Positions 1 to 8,796 of a DNA stretch of 64,000 bases are shown here, one piece after another; the stretch's first letter is position 1, and each line of letters opens with the position of its first letter. The translations under genes were made by a program, and so were the position numbers. The notes under the pieces are model-generated. The model had not been told where the DNA came from and made no database searches. It saw only the letters and a program-made list of their open reading frames with translations. Origin of the DNA: Lapidilactobacillus concavus DSM 17758 (lineage in GTDB: Bacteria; Bacillota; Bacilli; Lactobacillales; Lactobacillaceae); contig NZ_AZFX01000080.1 in assembly GCF_001435835.1 (NCBI RefSeq), forward strand, positions 18,362 to 82,361, read 5' to 3'.

Positions 1-384
1 CACGCGGCGACAGAGCGTCCGTTTAGTGGACAGTACGATGATTTCGACGAGGCTGGGATCTATGTTGATGTCGTGAGTGGTGAGCCTTTGTTTAGCTCGA
101 CGGATAAGTATGATGCTGGTTGTGGCTGGCCATCGTTCACGAAGCCGATTGATCAGTCGTTGATTAAGCGACACTTAGATCGTTCGCATGGTATGATGCG
201 TACTGAAGTTAGAAGTCAGGAAGCTGATTCGCATTTGGGCCATGTCTTTACGGATGGTCCGGCTGAAGCAGGTGGCTTGCGTTATTGCATCAATTCGGCA
301 GCATTAAGATTTATTCCGGCAACTAAATTAGCCGATGAAGGTTACGCTCAATATCAAGTCCTTTTTAACGATTCAAATGTATAG
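1..384 (+). CDS. msrB: Peptide-methionine (R)-S-oxide reductase MsrB, 5' end outside the window
   Basis: Reduces the R epimer of methionine sulfoxide in proteins, repairing oxidative damage in the cytoplasm. The reading frame is open from base 1, and the residues before the first internal GTG (base 73) read as normal MsrB sequence ([17 protein letters not shown]). The gene therefore starts left of the window and only its C-terminal ~127 residues are seen. The family motif GCGWPSF and the catalytic-Cys motif [11 protein letters not shown] are both present. The stop is TAG at 382-384, followed 15 bases later by a long hairpin with a short T-run. The CxxC zinc pairs seen in some MsrB proteins are absent, as in many Firmicutes. 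Confidence 0.95.
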   Translation, partial: HAATERPFSGQYDDFDEAGIYVDVVSGEPLFSSTDKYDAGCGWPSFTKPIDQSLIKRHLDRSHGMMRTEVRSQEADSHLGHVFTDGPAEAGGLRYCINSAALRFIPATKLADEGYAQYQVLFNDSNV

Positions 385-399
385 GTGACCAATGAGTCT

Positions 400-471
400 C
401 AGTCCTCGATCAAATCATTCAGTGAGCTTCTTAAATAGCTTCTGAACGATTTGGATGATGAGGACTGTTTT
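400..471 (+). terminator. Long hairpin terminator after msrB
   Basis: CAGTCCTC (400-407) pairs with GAGGACTG (460-467). Inside it AAATC/GATTT, TTCAG/CTGAA and AGCT/AGCT pair further, giving a stem of about 30 interrupted base pairs, then TTTT at 468-471. It lies between msrB and helD. The stem is longer than a usual terminator. Confidence 0.6.
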
Positions 472-508
472 CGTTAGGTGATGCTAAGAAGAGAATGGAG
501 TTTTGGAA

Positions 509-2806
509 ATGTTTGCACCGAAAGATCGTCAATCTGAAGCAGATCGAGTGAGTACTATTGTCGAAGAGATCAAACGGCAGTTGACGGAGATGACTGTGAA
601 GCTTGCTAATGCGGAACTTGAGACGCATTTGATCGAGCAGAATTATGGTGACACGGCCAAGATCAATACCGTTGAGATCGATGATCAGATGGAAACGAAT
701 GCCGCTGTGCAGCAACAGAAACAGTTAGTTGCTTTGTCGGTTGAAAACCAGACGATTTTGAAGCATAAGGTCAATCGGCTCCAGCGTCTGCAAGATTCGC
801 CTTATTTTGGTCGAATCGATATTGAAGATGATTCGCAGGACTCGCTTTATATTGGGACTGCCTCGTTGATGACCGATGATGAGACTGAGTTCTTGATCTA
901 TGACTGGCGTTCACCAATTGCGGGAATCTATTATAACGGTACGCTGGGTAAAATTGCGTACGAAACACCGGATGGTCGACAAGAGACCGAGTTGAAGTTG
1001 AAGCGGCAATTCACGATCAAGCAGGATCGAATCACCAATATGTTTGATACGAGTGAGACGATTGGTGATGAGATCTTGCAGCAGGTGTTGGGTACGGATG
1101 CCAATGTTTACATGCAGAATATTGTCGCCACCATTCAACGTGAGCAAAACGAGATCATTCGCAATACAAATGCCGATGTGCTGGTGGTTCAAGGTGCGGC
1201 AGGTTCCGGTAAGACTTCCGCAATTTTGCAACGGGTGGCTTATTTGTTGTATCATAGCCGCACTCAGTTGGATTCGGACCAGATCATTATGTTTTCACCG
1301 AATCATTTATTTAGTCATTATATCTCCCAAGTCTTACCCAGCTTAGGAGAGAAAAATATGCGTCAGGTGACGTTGAATGAGTTCTTTGTTCAGCGATTGC
1401 ATGGGCTTCACGTGGAGGATCGATTCCAGCGTTTCGAGCAGGATCAGGCGTCATTACCGGAATCAACGAAGGTCATGCGTCGATATTTGGAGAGTACAGC
1501 CGTCTTAGAAGCCATCGACCTTCACTTGCAGGGGTCGCGGCCAGACTTGTATTTTAACGATTTAATGTTAGCTGGCGAAGTTGTCTTTGCCGTGTCGGAG
1601 ATTCAGGCAATCTATCAGGAAACGGCAAGTCACCTGAGTTTGAGCGATAAGCTGCTTGCCACAAAAAATCGTTTGATTCGTCGTTTACAGCAAAAAGTCC
1701 GTGAACTAGCCGCATCCGATTGGGCGCAGGAACAATTGGAGTTGATGGATGAATCCGATTATCAAGATCTCGTGATTGACCATCATTTCCACTCAGTTGC
1801 TGCTGAACAGGCTTTTCTTTTGAAACAGGTCGCCCGGCAGCGGCTTTATCCCATCTATGAAGCCATCTATAATAATCAATTTTTAGACATCGAACGGCAA
1901 TATTTGCAGCTACTGGGTCAACTTCAACCACCTAAAATTATGGCGTCTGCTTGGCAATCGCGTCTGGAAAGTGTCAAGACACGTTTCGAACGCCATCAGA
2001 TTCGATTGAGTGATGTGGTCCCCTTTTTATATTTACGGGACCAATTAACCGGTGGCGGTCAGAATCGTCAGATCCAATATTTATTTGTGGATGAGATGCA
2101 GGATTATTCGGCAGCACAACTTTTCTACTTGCACCATGCGTTTCCACTCGCAAAAATGACGCTGCTCGGAGATTATGCTCAGGATCTATTTGCAGGAAAT
2201 TATCAGTCGACGAACATTATTGAGACGGTCAAACAGTTATTTCCGCAGCAACGGGTGCAGATTCATGAGTTGAACAATAGCTATCGTTCGACGATTCAGA
2301 TCACGAATTTTGCGAGTGCCTTGTTACCGGAACAACCGCAGATCATTGCGTTTAACCGTCCCGGTCCGCGACCAGAATTACTGGTTTGTCCGCGTCTGGT
2401 CGATCTTAATCGCGAATTAAGTCGGTCGTGTACCCGATTGCTGGCGAAATATGGGATGATCGCGATCTTGACGAAGACGCAGGCCGAGGCTGAACAAATC
2501 TTTGCAACGCTACAAGTTGACGCCGAAGTCACGCTGATGACGGAAAATAAGCGGCGACTGAATCATGGGGTGATGATCATGCCAATTTACCTTGCGAAGG
2601 GACTCGAATTCGATGCTGTGGTTGGCTATAATGTCTCCGAAAAGTCGTTCTCACAACCGGGTGACCACCAAATTCTCTACACAATCGCGTCACGAGCAAT
2701 GCATGAATTGATCTTGCTCTCACTAGGCACACCTACGCACATTGTGACTGAATTACCGCCGTCACTTTATTCGCGCAATGGAAGTTCAGTTGAAGCACAG
2801 GCTTGA
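509..2806 (+). CDS. helD: HelD-like superfamily 1 ATPase (RNA polymerase recycling)
   Basis: A UvrD/Rep-like superfamily 1 ATPase of about 765 residues. The Gram-positive HelD family binds RNA polymerase and releases it from nucleic acid after termination. Seen here: a charged, coiled-coil-prone N-terminus (residues ~10-100), as in the arm that enters the polymerase secondary channel; Walker A GAAGSGKTSA near residue 230; Walker B/motif II FVDEMQDYSA near 530; motif III GDYAQDLF near 555; and a C-terminal helicase lobe with IASRAMHEL. The ATG at 509 is preferred over the in-frame TTG at 503 because GGAG at 497-500 is 8 bases from the ATG but only 2 from the TTG. The gene is monocistronic, with a terminator at 2866-2899. 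A generic DNA helicase IV is the alternative name for this family. Confidence 0.88.
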   Translation: MFAPKDRQSEADRVSTIVEEIKRQLTEMTVKLANAELETHLIEQNYGDTAKINTVEIDDQMETNAAVQQQKQLVALSVENQTILKHKVNRLQRLQDSPYFGRIDIEDDSQDSLYIGTASLMTDDETEFLIYDWRSPIAGIYYNGTLGKIAYETPDGRQETELKLKRQFTIKQDRITNMFDTSETIGDEILQQVLGTDANVYMQNIVATIQREQNEIIRNTNADVLVVQGAAGSGKTSAILQRVAYLLYHSRTQLDSDQIIMFSPNHLFSHYISQVLPSLGEKNMRQVTLNEFFVQRLHGLHVEDRFQRFEQDQASLPESTKVMRRYLESTAVLEAIDLHLQGSRPDLYFNDLMLAGEVVFAVSEIQAIYQETASHLSLSDKLLATKNRLIRRLQQKVRELAASDWAQEQLELMDESDYQDLVIDHHFHSVAAEQAFLLKQVARQRLYPIYEAIYNNQFLDIERQYLQLLGQLQPPKIMASAWQSRLESVKTRFERHQIRLSDVVPFLYLRDQLTGGGQNRQIQYLFVDEMQDYSAAQLFYLHHAFPLAKMTLLGDYAQDLFAGNYQSTNIIETVKQLFPQQRVQIHELNNSYRSTIQITNFASALLPEQPQIIAFNRPGPRPELLVCPRLVDLNRELSRSCTRLLAKYGMIAILTKTQAEAEQIFATLQVDAEVTLMTENKRRLNHGVMIMPIYLAKGLEFDAVVGYNVSEKSFSQPGDHQILYTIASRAMHELILLSLGTPTHIVTELPPSLYSRNGSSVEAQA

Positions 2807-2865
2807 TCAGACCGAAATGCCGATTGCTTGCTAATGACAGTGTGGCTCATGGTGAATGACTAGCC

Positions 2866-2899
2866 GAAAAAAAGCACTCAGAATTCTGAGTGCTTTTTG
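2866..2899. terminator. Bidirectional terminator between helD and the ABC operon
   Basis: A perfect palindrome at 2873-2894 (AGCACTCAG, AATT, CTGAGTGCT) is flanked by an A-run on the left and a T-run on the right, so it can terminate both convergent transcripts. Confidence 0.9.
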
Positions 2900-2928
2900 C
2901 GTGTCTGGATTGAGTTAGTCGTGCCGGG

Positions 2929-4818
2929 TTAGGAGATGGCGAACGATTCGTCGTTGGTTTTTCGTTCGGCAGCAATTTTATCTGCGGTATAGTATTGCGA
3001 TTGAGCGTTGAAAAGGCGGCGATAGAGGCCGTCGACCGCCATTAGAGTGTCGTGATTACCATCCTGAATGATCTGGCCTTGATCCATCACGATAATACGC
3101 TGTGAAAACTGAGTAGAACTCATTCGGTGTGAAATATAAATGGCGGTTTTGTGACCAATCAAGTCATCAAAACGTTGATAAATTTCGAACTCAGAAATTG
3201 GGTCGAGCGCGGCGGTTGGTTCGTCTAAGATAATAATCGGGGCGTCTTTGTACCAGGTGCGGGCGATTGCAATTTTTTGAGCCTCACCACCGGAAATCTC
3301 GACACCATTCTCGTCCAGGTTGTGAGTCAACGGCGTGTTGATCTGATTCGACATTTCGGTGACCCGCTGTTTGACATCGGCGACGTCAAGACTTTGCCAG
3401 ATGCGGGATTCATCGAAGTTTTGATTGGCGCTGACGTTCTCGGCGAGTGAGTAAGCGAATAATTTGAAGTCTTGGAACACGACGCCAAGCAAGCTACGAT
3501 ATTCCGCTAAACTGTATTTCTGTATGTCGATGCCATTGAGGGTGATCGTTCCTTCGGTTGGGACGAACAACCGAGTCAGTAATTTGATCAGGGTCGTTTT
3601 GCCAGACCCATTTTTGCCAACGATGGCCAGACGTTCACCGACATTGATGGTCAGATCAATATGGCGTAGGACCCATTGATTGGAATCGGGATATTTGAAG
3701 GAGACATCGTGAAAAGCAAGCTCGAAGTCGTTATCATCACGCTTCTCAACGGGTAATGTGCCTGAAGCTTGACCTTCTGGCAGATTGAGAAAGTCGACGT
3801 AGTATTGCAAATAATGGATCATATTGATCATGTAGCCAATCAATTCGACTAGTTCATTGGTGGTCGTCATGAATTGATGAAGATAGCCAACTGCGGTGAC
3901 AATGTAACTCAGGGCAATTGCGCCAACAACCACTTTGGCACCGACTAGGAGATAGAGGACGCCAATCAGAATATTGCTGAGAATTTGCGGCAGCATCAAA
4001 TAGTGATAGGCTATGAGTTGACCTTGATAATACGTATCTTGGACATCTAATTTGTTGTAGTTGGCAATTTTGGTCAGAAATGGTTGAAGATGAAAAAGTC
4101 GAATTAAGCGTCCATTTTGGTACTGGAAGAAAAACTGGGCGAAATAACCAAACTTGCGATTTGAGTCGGCGACGTTAGTAATCATGTCTTGTTGAATCTG
4201 TGTCGTCTTTTTAATCGCGAAGAATGCGATGAATCCAGGAATAAAAAGTAAAATCACCACGAGAAGTCCATACCAGATCGAGTTGCTGAATTGAGCAATT
4301 GCGGAAAGTCGGACCGATTTTTGCGTGGTTAGCGTGATAATTGTCGCTAGCGCGAACATCAACGAGATGATGAACGAGAATAATTGAGTGGCGTAATCCT
4401 TGACGAAGGCACCAATTGGACCGGTATAATGTTGGCCTTCAATGGCAGTCTGATAAGCTTGACGAATTTTGGGATCTTCTAGATCGGCGTATTTGATCTT
4501 GAGCATTTTTTCCCCGGCATCGGTATCGATGCGATTGCCAAGCCGTGCATTACTGTCCGCGGCGAGTTTCGTGAATAGGCGATAACTCAGGGTAATCAAG
4601 ACCCGCAATCCAAGATAGATCCCCAGAATCGTCAGAGATTGTTGATGATGACTCGTGAGTTGGGCCAGGAAAATACCCAAGAATAGAAAGTCGAGGTAGG
4701 GTTGTAATAATTCGGTCAGGGCCTTCATGAAAGCGTAGAACAGGACATGTTTTTCATAACACTGGATCAATTTCAAGAGTCCCCAAAATTGTTGGACGAT
4801 ATTTTTGTTCGAGTTCAT
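2929..4818 (-). CDS. ABC exporter half-transporter (membrane + ATPase), second of a pair
   Basis: A fused permease-ATPase of 629 residues. The first ~330 residues hold the transmembrane helices. The ATPase domain follows, with Walker A GKNGSGKTTLIKLL, Q-loop VVFQDF, signature EISGGEAQK, Walker B IIILDEPTAALD and switch His in YISHRMSS. It starts at an ATG that overlaps the stop of the preceding half-transporter by ATGA, so the two are translationally coupled and probably form a heterodimeric exporter. The signature ISGGE departs from LSGGQ, giving the pair one less canonical ATP site, while both halves keep the catalytic Glu. There is no peptidase C39 domain. The substrate is unknown; the two-component genes next door suggest a peptide or an antimicrobial. 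Confidence 0.85.
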   Translation of the reverse strand: MNSNKNIVQQFWGLLKLIQCYEKHVLFYAFMKALTELLQPYLDFLFLGIFLAQLTSHHQQSLTILGIYLGLRVLITLSYRLFTKLAADSNARLGNRIDTDAGEKMLKIKYADLEDPKIRQAYQTAIEGQHYTGPIGAFVKDYATQLFSFIISLMFALATIITLTTQKSVRLSAIAQFSNSIWYGLLVVILLFIPGFIAFFAIKKTTQIQQDMITNVADSNRKFGYFAQFFFQYQNGRLIRLFHLQPFLTKIANYNKLDVQDTYYQGQLIAYHYLMLPQILSNILIGVLYLLVGAKVVVGAIALSYIVTAVGYLHQFMTTTNELVELIGYMINMIHYLQYYVDFLNLPEGQASGTLPVEKRDDNDFELAFHDVSFKYPDSNQWVLRHIDLTINVGERLAIVGKNGSGKTTLIKLLTRLFVPTEGTITLNGIDIQKYSLAEYRSLLGVVFQDFKLFAYSLAENVSANQNFDESRIWQSLDVADVKQRVTEMSNQINTPLTHNLDENGVEISGGEAQKIAIARTWYKDAPIIILDEPTAALDPISEFEIYQRFDDLIGHKTAIYISHRMSSTQFSQRIIVMDQGQIIQDGNHDTLMAVDGLYRRLFNAQSQYYTADKIAAERKTNDESFAIS

Positions 4819-6656
4819 TCCGCTACCTCCTTTGGGGATGCTTTTGTTTGGTAATAGTGACTTTGAATGTCATAGATATGGGCGTAATCACCGTGTTGGC
4901 TCATGAGTTCGTCGTGGGTGCCACTTTCTTTCAGCTCACCCTGATCGACGTAGAGAATTCGATCACAGAAGCGGGTGGAGGCCAACCGGTGAGAGATAAA
5001 GAGTGAAGTTTTGCCAATGGTCATTGCGGCATATTGTTGATACATGTCGCTCTCGGCAATTGGATCCAGTGCGGCGGTTGGTTCGTCTAAGACCAGAAAT
5101 GGGGCGTCTTTATACAGCGCTCGTGCCAACATCAGTTTCTGGATCTGACCGCCGGAGAATTCGACACCATTTTGATCAACGTAACGAGTCATTGGCGTCT
5201 CCAATTGTTGTGGCAATTTTTTAACCAAATCGGCTAAACCAACTTGTTCTAAGACTCGCCAGACTCGAGCATCATCTGGATGAGTCGATAGACAGATGTT
5301 TTCCTTTAGCGTTAAAGCCATGATGGTTGAATCTTGAAAAACGGGACTGAAGCGTTCATATTGTTCGGTCGGAATTAATTCTGAGGTTGGGATGCCATTG
5401 ATCAGGATTCGACCACTGGTAGGCTTGAGCAATCCAATCATTAATTGTGTGATCGTCGTTTTGCCAGCACCATTTGCACCAACCAAGGCGATTTTTTCAT
5501 CGGGCGCGATAGCGAAGGATAAATCGCGAATCGTCGGTTGGGCCGCGCCGGGATAGGTAAAGCTCACATGATTGAATTGGATCTGTGTCTTTGACTGGTG
5601 TAATTGGTCTTGTTGTGTTGTCGTTAAGGTGCTGACTTTTGGCGCTTCCGGTAAGTCCAAGAATTGCCGTAGCTCTTGTAAATCAACGCTGGCCGTTTGC
5701 AACATGTGCAGATCTTGGATCGTCCCGTCGATCAATTGAGAAAATTGAGTCATGGTCGTAAAAAACAGCGTCAGTTGTGTCGCCGTGATTGATTTTGCCA
5801 TGATCTGCAGCGCGAGGTACAAATAGGCGAAACCGTCCCGGATAATCGTTGCGCCATCGCTAACGAGATCACTGATGAATTGGCGGGTAGATTCTTTCTG
5901 TTGCCACTGATCGAGATCGTGGTTCAACTGCTCAAAATGTTGATGATACCAAGTCGCCATCTCGTATAAGCGGACGTCCTTGCCGTTCTCGGTAGCATAG
6001 GCATTCTCGCGTAAATATTCTTGCCGGCGTTTGGTCTCATCCTTTGTATGGTGATTCAGCGTGTACCAACGACGATACCATTGCAACATCAGGTAACTGA
6101 TCACTCCTGAAAAAAGAATTAAGGCGAAAATCAGCGGCGTGAAGAATGAAATCGTGATGGTCAGTGCAATCAGGCTTAAGATGTCTCGCAAGAGTCGTTC
6201 AACTCCGAAGAAGAAAGCTTGACCACCCGCTAAGGTATAACTAAGACCATTATTAAACGCAGTTGAAAATAATTGCTGAATTTTTGGATCTTCAGTCATT
6301 TGGTAGTCGATTGCCATTATTTTTGCATTGAGTTGGTTGGCCATTTCGAGTCGAGGGATGGTTGAATGGTCGGTGCCAACGATATCGAGAAAGCCGTGCC
6401 CGACTGTGATTGCGGCTAAGGCAACACCGAAACTGATCACAACGGCTGCTAAATAAGGCAAACCGGCTTGTTGAGTCAGGAGTTGTACAACCAGAGTCGG
6501 CAAAATAATCGTGCCGAGATTTAGGAATGTCTCTAAGACGGCGTAACCAATTAGCGTTGGAAGTAAAGTCGGACTCGATTGGCGGGCAATTCGCCAATAA
6601 AATCGCCAGTTATTGAGAAATGAATAGTGGGTGGCCACTGATTTGGGTTGTATCAT
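4815..6656 (-). CDS. ABC exporter half-transporter (membrane + ATPase), first of a pair
   Basis: A fused permease-ATPase of 613 residues. Hydrophobic helices fill roughly residues 30-310. The ATPase domain has Walker A GANGAGKTTITQLM, Q-loop PVFQDSTI, signature EFSGGQIQK, Walker B LVLDEPTAALD and switch His in FISHRLAS. The start is the ATG at 6656, 8 bases after AAGGAGG; an in-frame start further upstream (6692) has no ribosome binding site. It is the first gene of a two-gene operon, read away from the sensor kinase fragment. It most likely works with its partner as a heterodimeric exporter of a lipid, peptide or drug. Confidence 0.85.
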   Translation of the reverse strand: MIQPKSVATHYSFLNNWRFYWRIARQSSPTLLPTLIGYAVLETFLNLGTIILPTLVVQLLTQQAGLPYLAAVVISFGVALAAITVGHGFLDIVGTDHSTIPRLEMANQLNAKIMAIDYQMTEDPKIQQLFSTAFNNGLSYTLAGGQAFFFGVERLLRDILSLIALTITISFFTPLIFALILFSGVISYLMLQWYRRWYTLNHHTKDETKRRQEYLRENAYATENGKDVRLYEMATWYHQHFEQLNHDLDQWQQKESTRQFISDLVSDGATIIRDGFAYLYLALQIMAKSITATQLTLFFTTMTQFSQLIDGTIQDLHMLQTASVDLQELRQFLDLPEAPKVSTLTTTQQDQLHQSKTQIQFNHVSFTYPGAAQPTIRDLSFAIAPDEKIALVGANGAGKTTITQLMIGLLKPTSGRILINGIPTSELIPTEQYERFSPVFQDSTIMALTLKENICLSTHPDDARVWRVLEQVGLADLVKKLPQQLETPMTRYVDQNGVEFSGGQIQKLMLARALYKDAPFLVLDEPTAALDPIAESDMYQQYAAMTIGKTSLFISHRLASTRFCDRILYVDQGELKESGTHDELMSQHGDYAHIYDIQSHYYQTKASPKEVAE

Positions 6657-6749
6657 GGGATGAACCTCCTTGAGATCTGATTCATTCGCCACTGAATCGT
6701 TGGAAAAAGAGGGCGATTGTCGAATGAATCACTTTAAGACATTATCAGC

Positions 6750-6783
6750 TTACAAAAAAACGACCCAATTGAGTCGTTTTTAA
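6750..6783. terminator. Terminator at the 3' end of the interrupted kinase gene
   Basis: On the minus strand AACGACTCAATTGGGTCGTT is followed by a T-run (rc of 6754-6760), giving a good rho-independent terminator 13 bases past the kinase stop. It separates the kinase/regulator transcript from the ABC operon, so the ABC genes need their own promoter. Confidence 0.8.
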
Positions 6784-6793
6784 CGTCAGTGGT

Positions 6794-7951
6794 TCATTTG
6801 GCCGCGTGAATGGTCGTCAATGGCAATAAAATTTCTGTGACGAAGACGCCTGGTTGATATTGGCGATTGATCATGCCGTCATAACTATCAACGAGGTGGT
6901 TGATGCGGCGGATGCCCAAACCACGTTTATCGTTTTTGGTTGACGCGTATTCTGGGTCGATGATTTGATCGGCTGATCGACTGTTGGTGATCGAAATATA
7001 AAGTTGTTGTTTGAGAATAGAGATGTAAACTCGCAATAGGCGCTGCTCATCACTGTTTTGTTCGGCAATGGCTTCCAGCGCATTATCCATCAAGTTACCA
7101 ATAATGACCACAAGATCGACGTCGTGGATCAACGGCTGTGTACCAACGAAGACTTTGACATTCGTTTCGACATCTAAGCGCTCGGCTAGCGTAAGCTTGC
7201 TATTGACCACGGCATCCAAAACTGGATTACCTGAATGAACGATCGGATTGACTTCTTGTCATTTATCCTCAAGGTCATCCAAATAGTGACGCGCTTCTTT
7301 AACTTCTTGTTGATCCAGATAGGCTTTCAAGGTTTGCAAATGATCATGATAATCATGTCGCCAGCCTCGCATGCCTTCATACAGTGTCTGCACTTCCTGG
7401 GTATAACTAGTCATCATCTTATCCAGTGAACGCGCGAAGACCATGTCTGTTTCTTGGAAAAGGTAGTGGATCAAACTCGTCGTGATTAAAATCATCAGTC
7501 CCGCCAAGCTAGTCAGCACTAATTGTAGCGGGGCATCAACGAAAGGAAACACCGTTAAAACCAATGTATCGAAGCAAATCGTCATGACGATTAATGGCCG
7601 GTGGTGTTGTTGCTTGAGTAATTCAATCAAATTAATGACAATCGTGACGAGCAGGACTGCCCAGTTAAACCAACTTGCTGTCAGAAAAGCTGCAGCGACG
7701 GCGAGCCCCAACCAACTTCCGGCGATGATGGCGTTTAGTCCGTGGTCTTTTTTGTGCCCGAAGCGGATGATCGCGACGCTAGCAATCAAGCAACTGTACA
7801 CCATCAACCCAACTGGATTGACGGTCGCTAAAAATCCCAATGAGATCATCACGACCAACGCGATGATGGCTTTGAAATCGAGCAGCCAGTAATGACGCGT
7901 TGACCAGATCAATAGGATGAGCATGAAGGTGAGTTTAGTGTAAATCATCAT
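6794..7951 (-). pseudogene. AgrC-like sensor histidine kinase interrupted by an in-frame TGA
   Basis: Read as one frame this is a 385-codon GHKL-type sensor kinase. It has about five or six membrane helices (residues ~1-170), a phosphoacceptor His in WRHDYHDHL, then the ATPase domain with N-box GNLMDNALEA and G-box KRGLGIRRI. Codon 231 is TGA (7261-7259). The same frame continues after it with typical family sequence (QEVNPIVHSGNPVLDAVV), so this is a nonsense change, not a frameshift. The break separates the His domain from the catalytic domain. The start ATG at 7951 follows GAGGA and overlaps the regulator gene by 17 bases. A pseudogene, a sequencing error or stop readthrough are all possible. 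The downstream part has only a TTG at 7219 without a clear ribosome binding site. Confidence 0.8.
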
Positions 7952-8648
7952 GAGCGAGTCCTCGATAATGAGTGAGAAAGTCTTGCTTGACCTTAGCACG
8001 TTGTTGGCGTGAGACCGGTAGCGAGGTGCCATCATTCAGTACCAGGCCAGTCTTCGTCAGGTGACTGATAAAATTCAATTTGACGATCAGAGAACGATAA
8101 GTCTGAATAAAATCGGGACTTAGTTGTTGTTGGATTTCTTTTAACTGCGACTTGATCTGATAGACTTTTGTTTGCGTATGAATATTTATTTGATGATCTT
8201 GAACCTCGAAGTAGAGAATATCAAATAAGGGAATCTTGATGGCTTCGTGTTCGACCTCGGCGAGAAAATACGCCACTTGCGTTTGTGCGGCGACTTTCTG
8301 AAGGAGTGCACGCAGTTTGTCAGCCGTTAGCGGCTTCATGATGTAGCCTAGTGCCCCAACATCATAGCCGTCGAACACATAATCGTCATAGTTACTCAGG
8401 AAGGCTAACGCGACTTGTGGATCAAACTCACGAACTTTGCGCGCAACCGTCATCCCGTTCTGACCGCCAAGTTGAATGTCCAACAGAATTAAATCGACCT
8501 CTTGTTGGGTTGAAAATTGAAAGAGAAAAGCCTCACCACTATCGAAAAAAGTGGTGATAATCGGCTGCCTGTGGGAGTTAACCGCGTTTAATAGTGTACG
8601 GATTTGTTGCTGTGTCTGAAGATTGTCTTCTACGACTGCCAGTTTCAT
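7935..8648 (-). CDS. LytTR-family response regulator
   Basis: 237 residues. The N-terminal receiver domain has the acidic pocket in AVVEDN, the phosphoacceptor Asp in LILLDIQLGG and the Lys in GYIMKPL. The C-terminal LytTR DNA-binding domain (about residues 130-235) contains YFEVQDHQINIHT and QTYRSLIVKLNFI. This is the AgrA/ComE/PlnC architecture, which acts with membrane kinases that sense peptides. The start is the ATG at 8648, preceded by GAGGTG; the frame stays open upstream to 8738 but without a better site. It is cotranscribed with the downstream kinase. No clear pair of LytTR direct repeats is visible upstream of the ABC operon or the CPBP gene. Confidence 0.9.
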   Translation of the reverse strand: MKLAVVEDNLQTQQQIRTLLNAVNSHRQPIITTFFDSGEAFLFQFSTQQEVDLILLDIQLGGQNGMTVARKVREFDPQVALAFLSNYDDYVFDGYDVGALGYIMKPLTADKLRALLQKVAAQTQVAYFLAEVEHEAIKIPLFDILYFEVQDHQINIHTQTKVYQIKSQLKEIQQQLSPDFIQTYRSLIVKLNFISHLTKTGLVLNDGTSLPVSRQQRAKVKQDFLTHYRGLAHDDLH

Positions 8649-8749
8649 TTGTGTCACCTCATGAATTGATTCTAACGAATGATGAGGAAATTGTCTGAGA
8701 AAATATGAGAAGCACCGATTTTTACTGGCATATCGCATCAGTGATCACG

Positions 8750-8779
8750 AAAAAAAGAGCCCGCCACAATGGCAGGCTC
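8750..8779 (-). terminator. Terminator of the CPBP-like gene
   Basis: On the minus strand GAGCCTGCCA (rc 8770-8779) pairs with TGGCGGGCTC and runs into seven Ts. It closes the CPBP-like gene before the response regulator gene. Confidence 0.85.
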
Positions 8780-8796
8780 GATGGTCTCTTATTTTT

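Noticed and set aside
2873..2894. Palindrome AGCACTC...GAGTGCT that resembles a CIRCE (HrcA) operator
   Set aside because: The spacing is 8, not 9, the outer TT/AA are missing, it lies between convergent genes and is flanked by A and T runs: a terminator.
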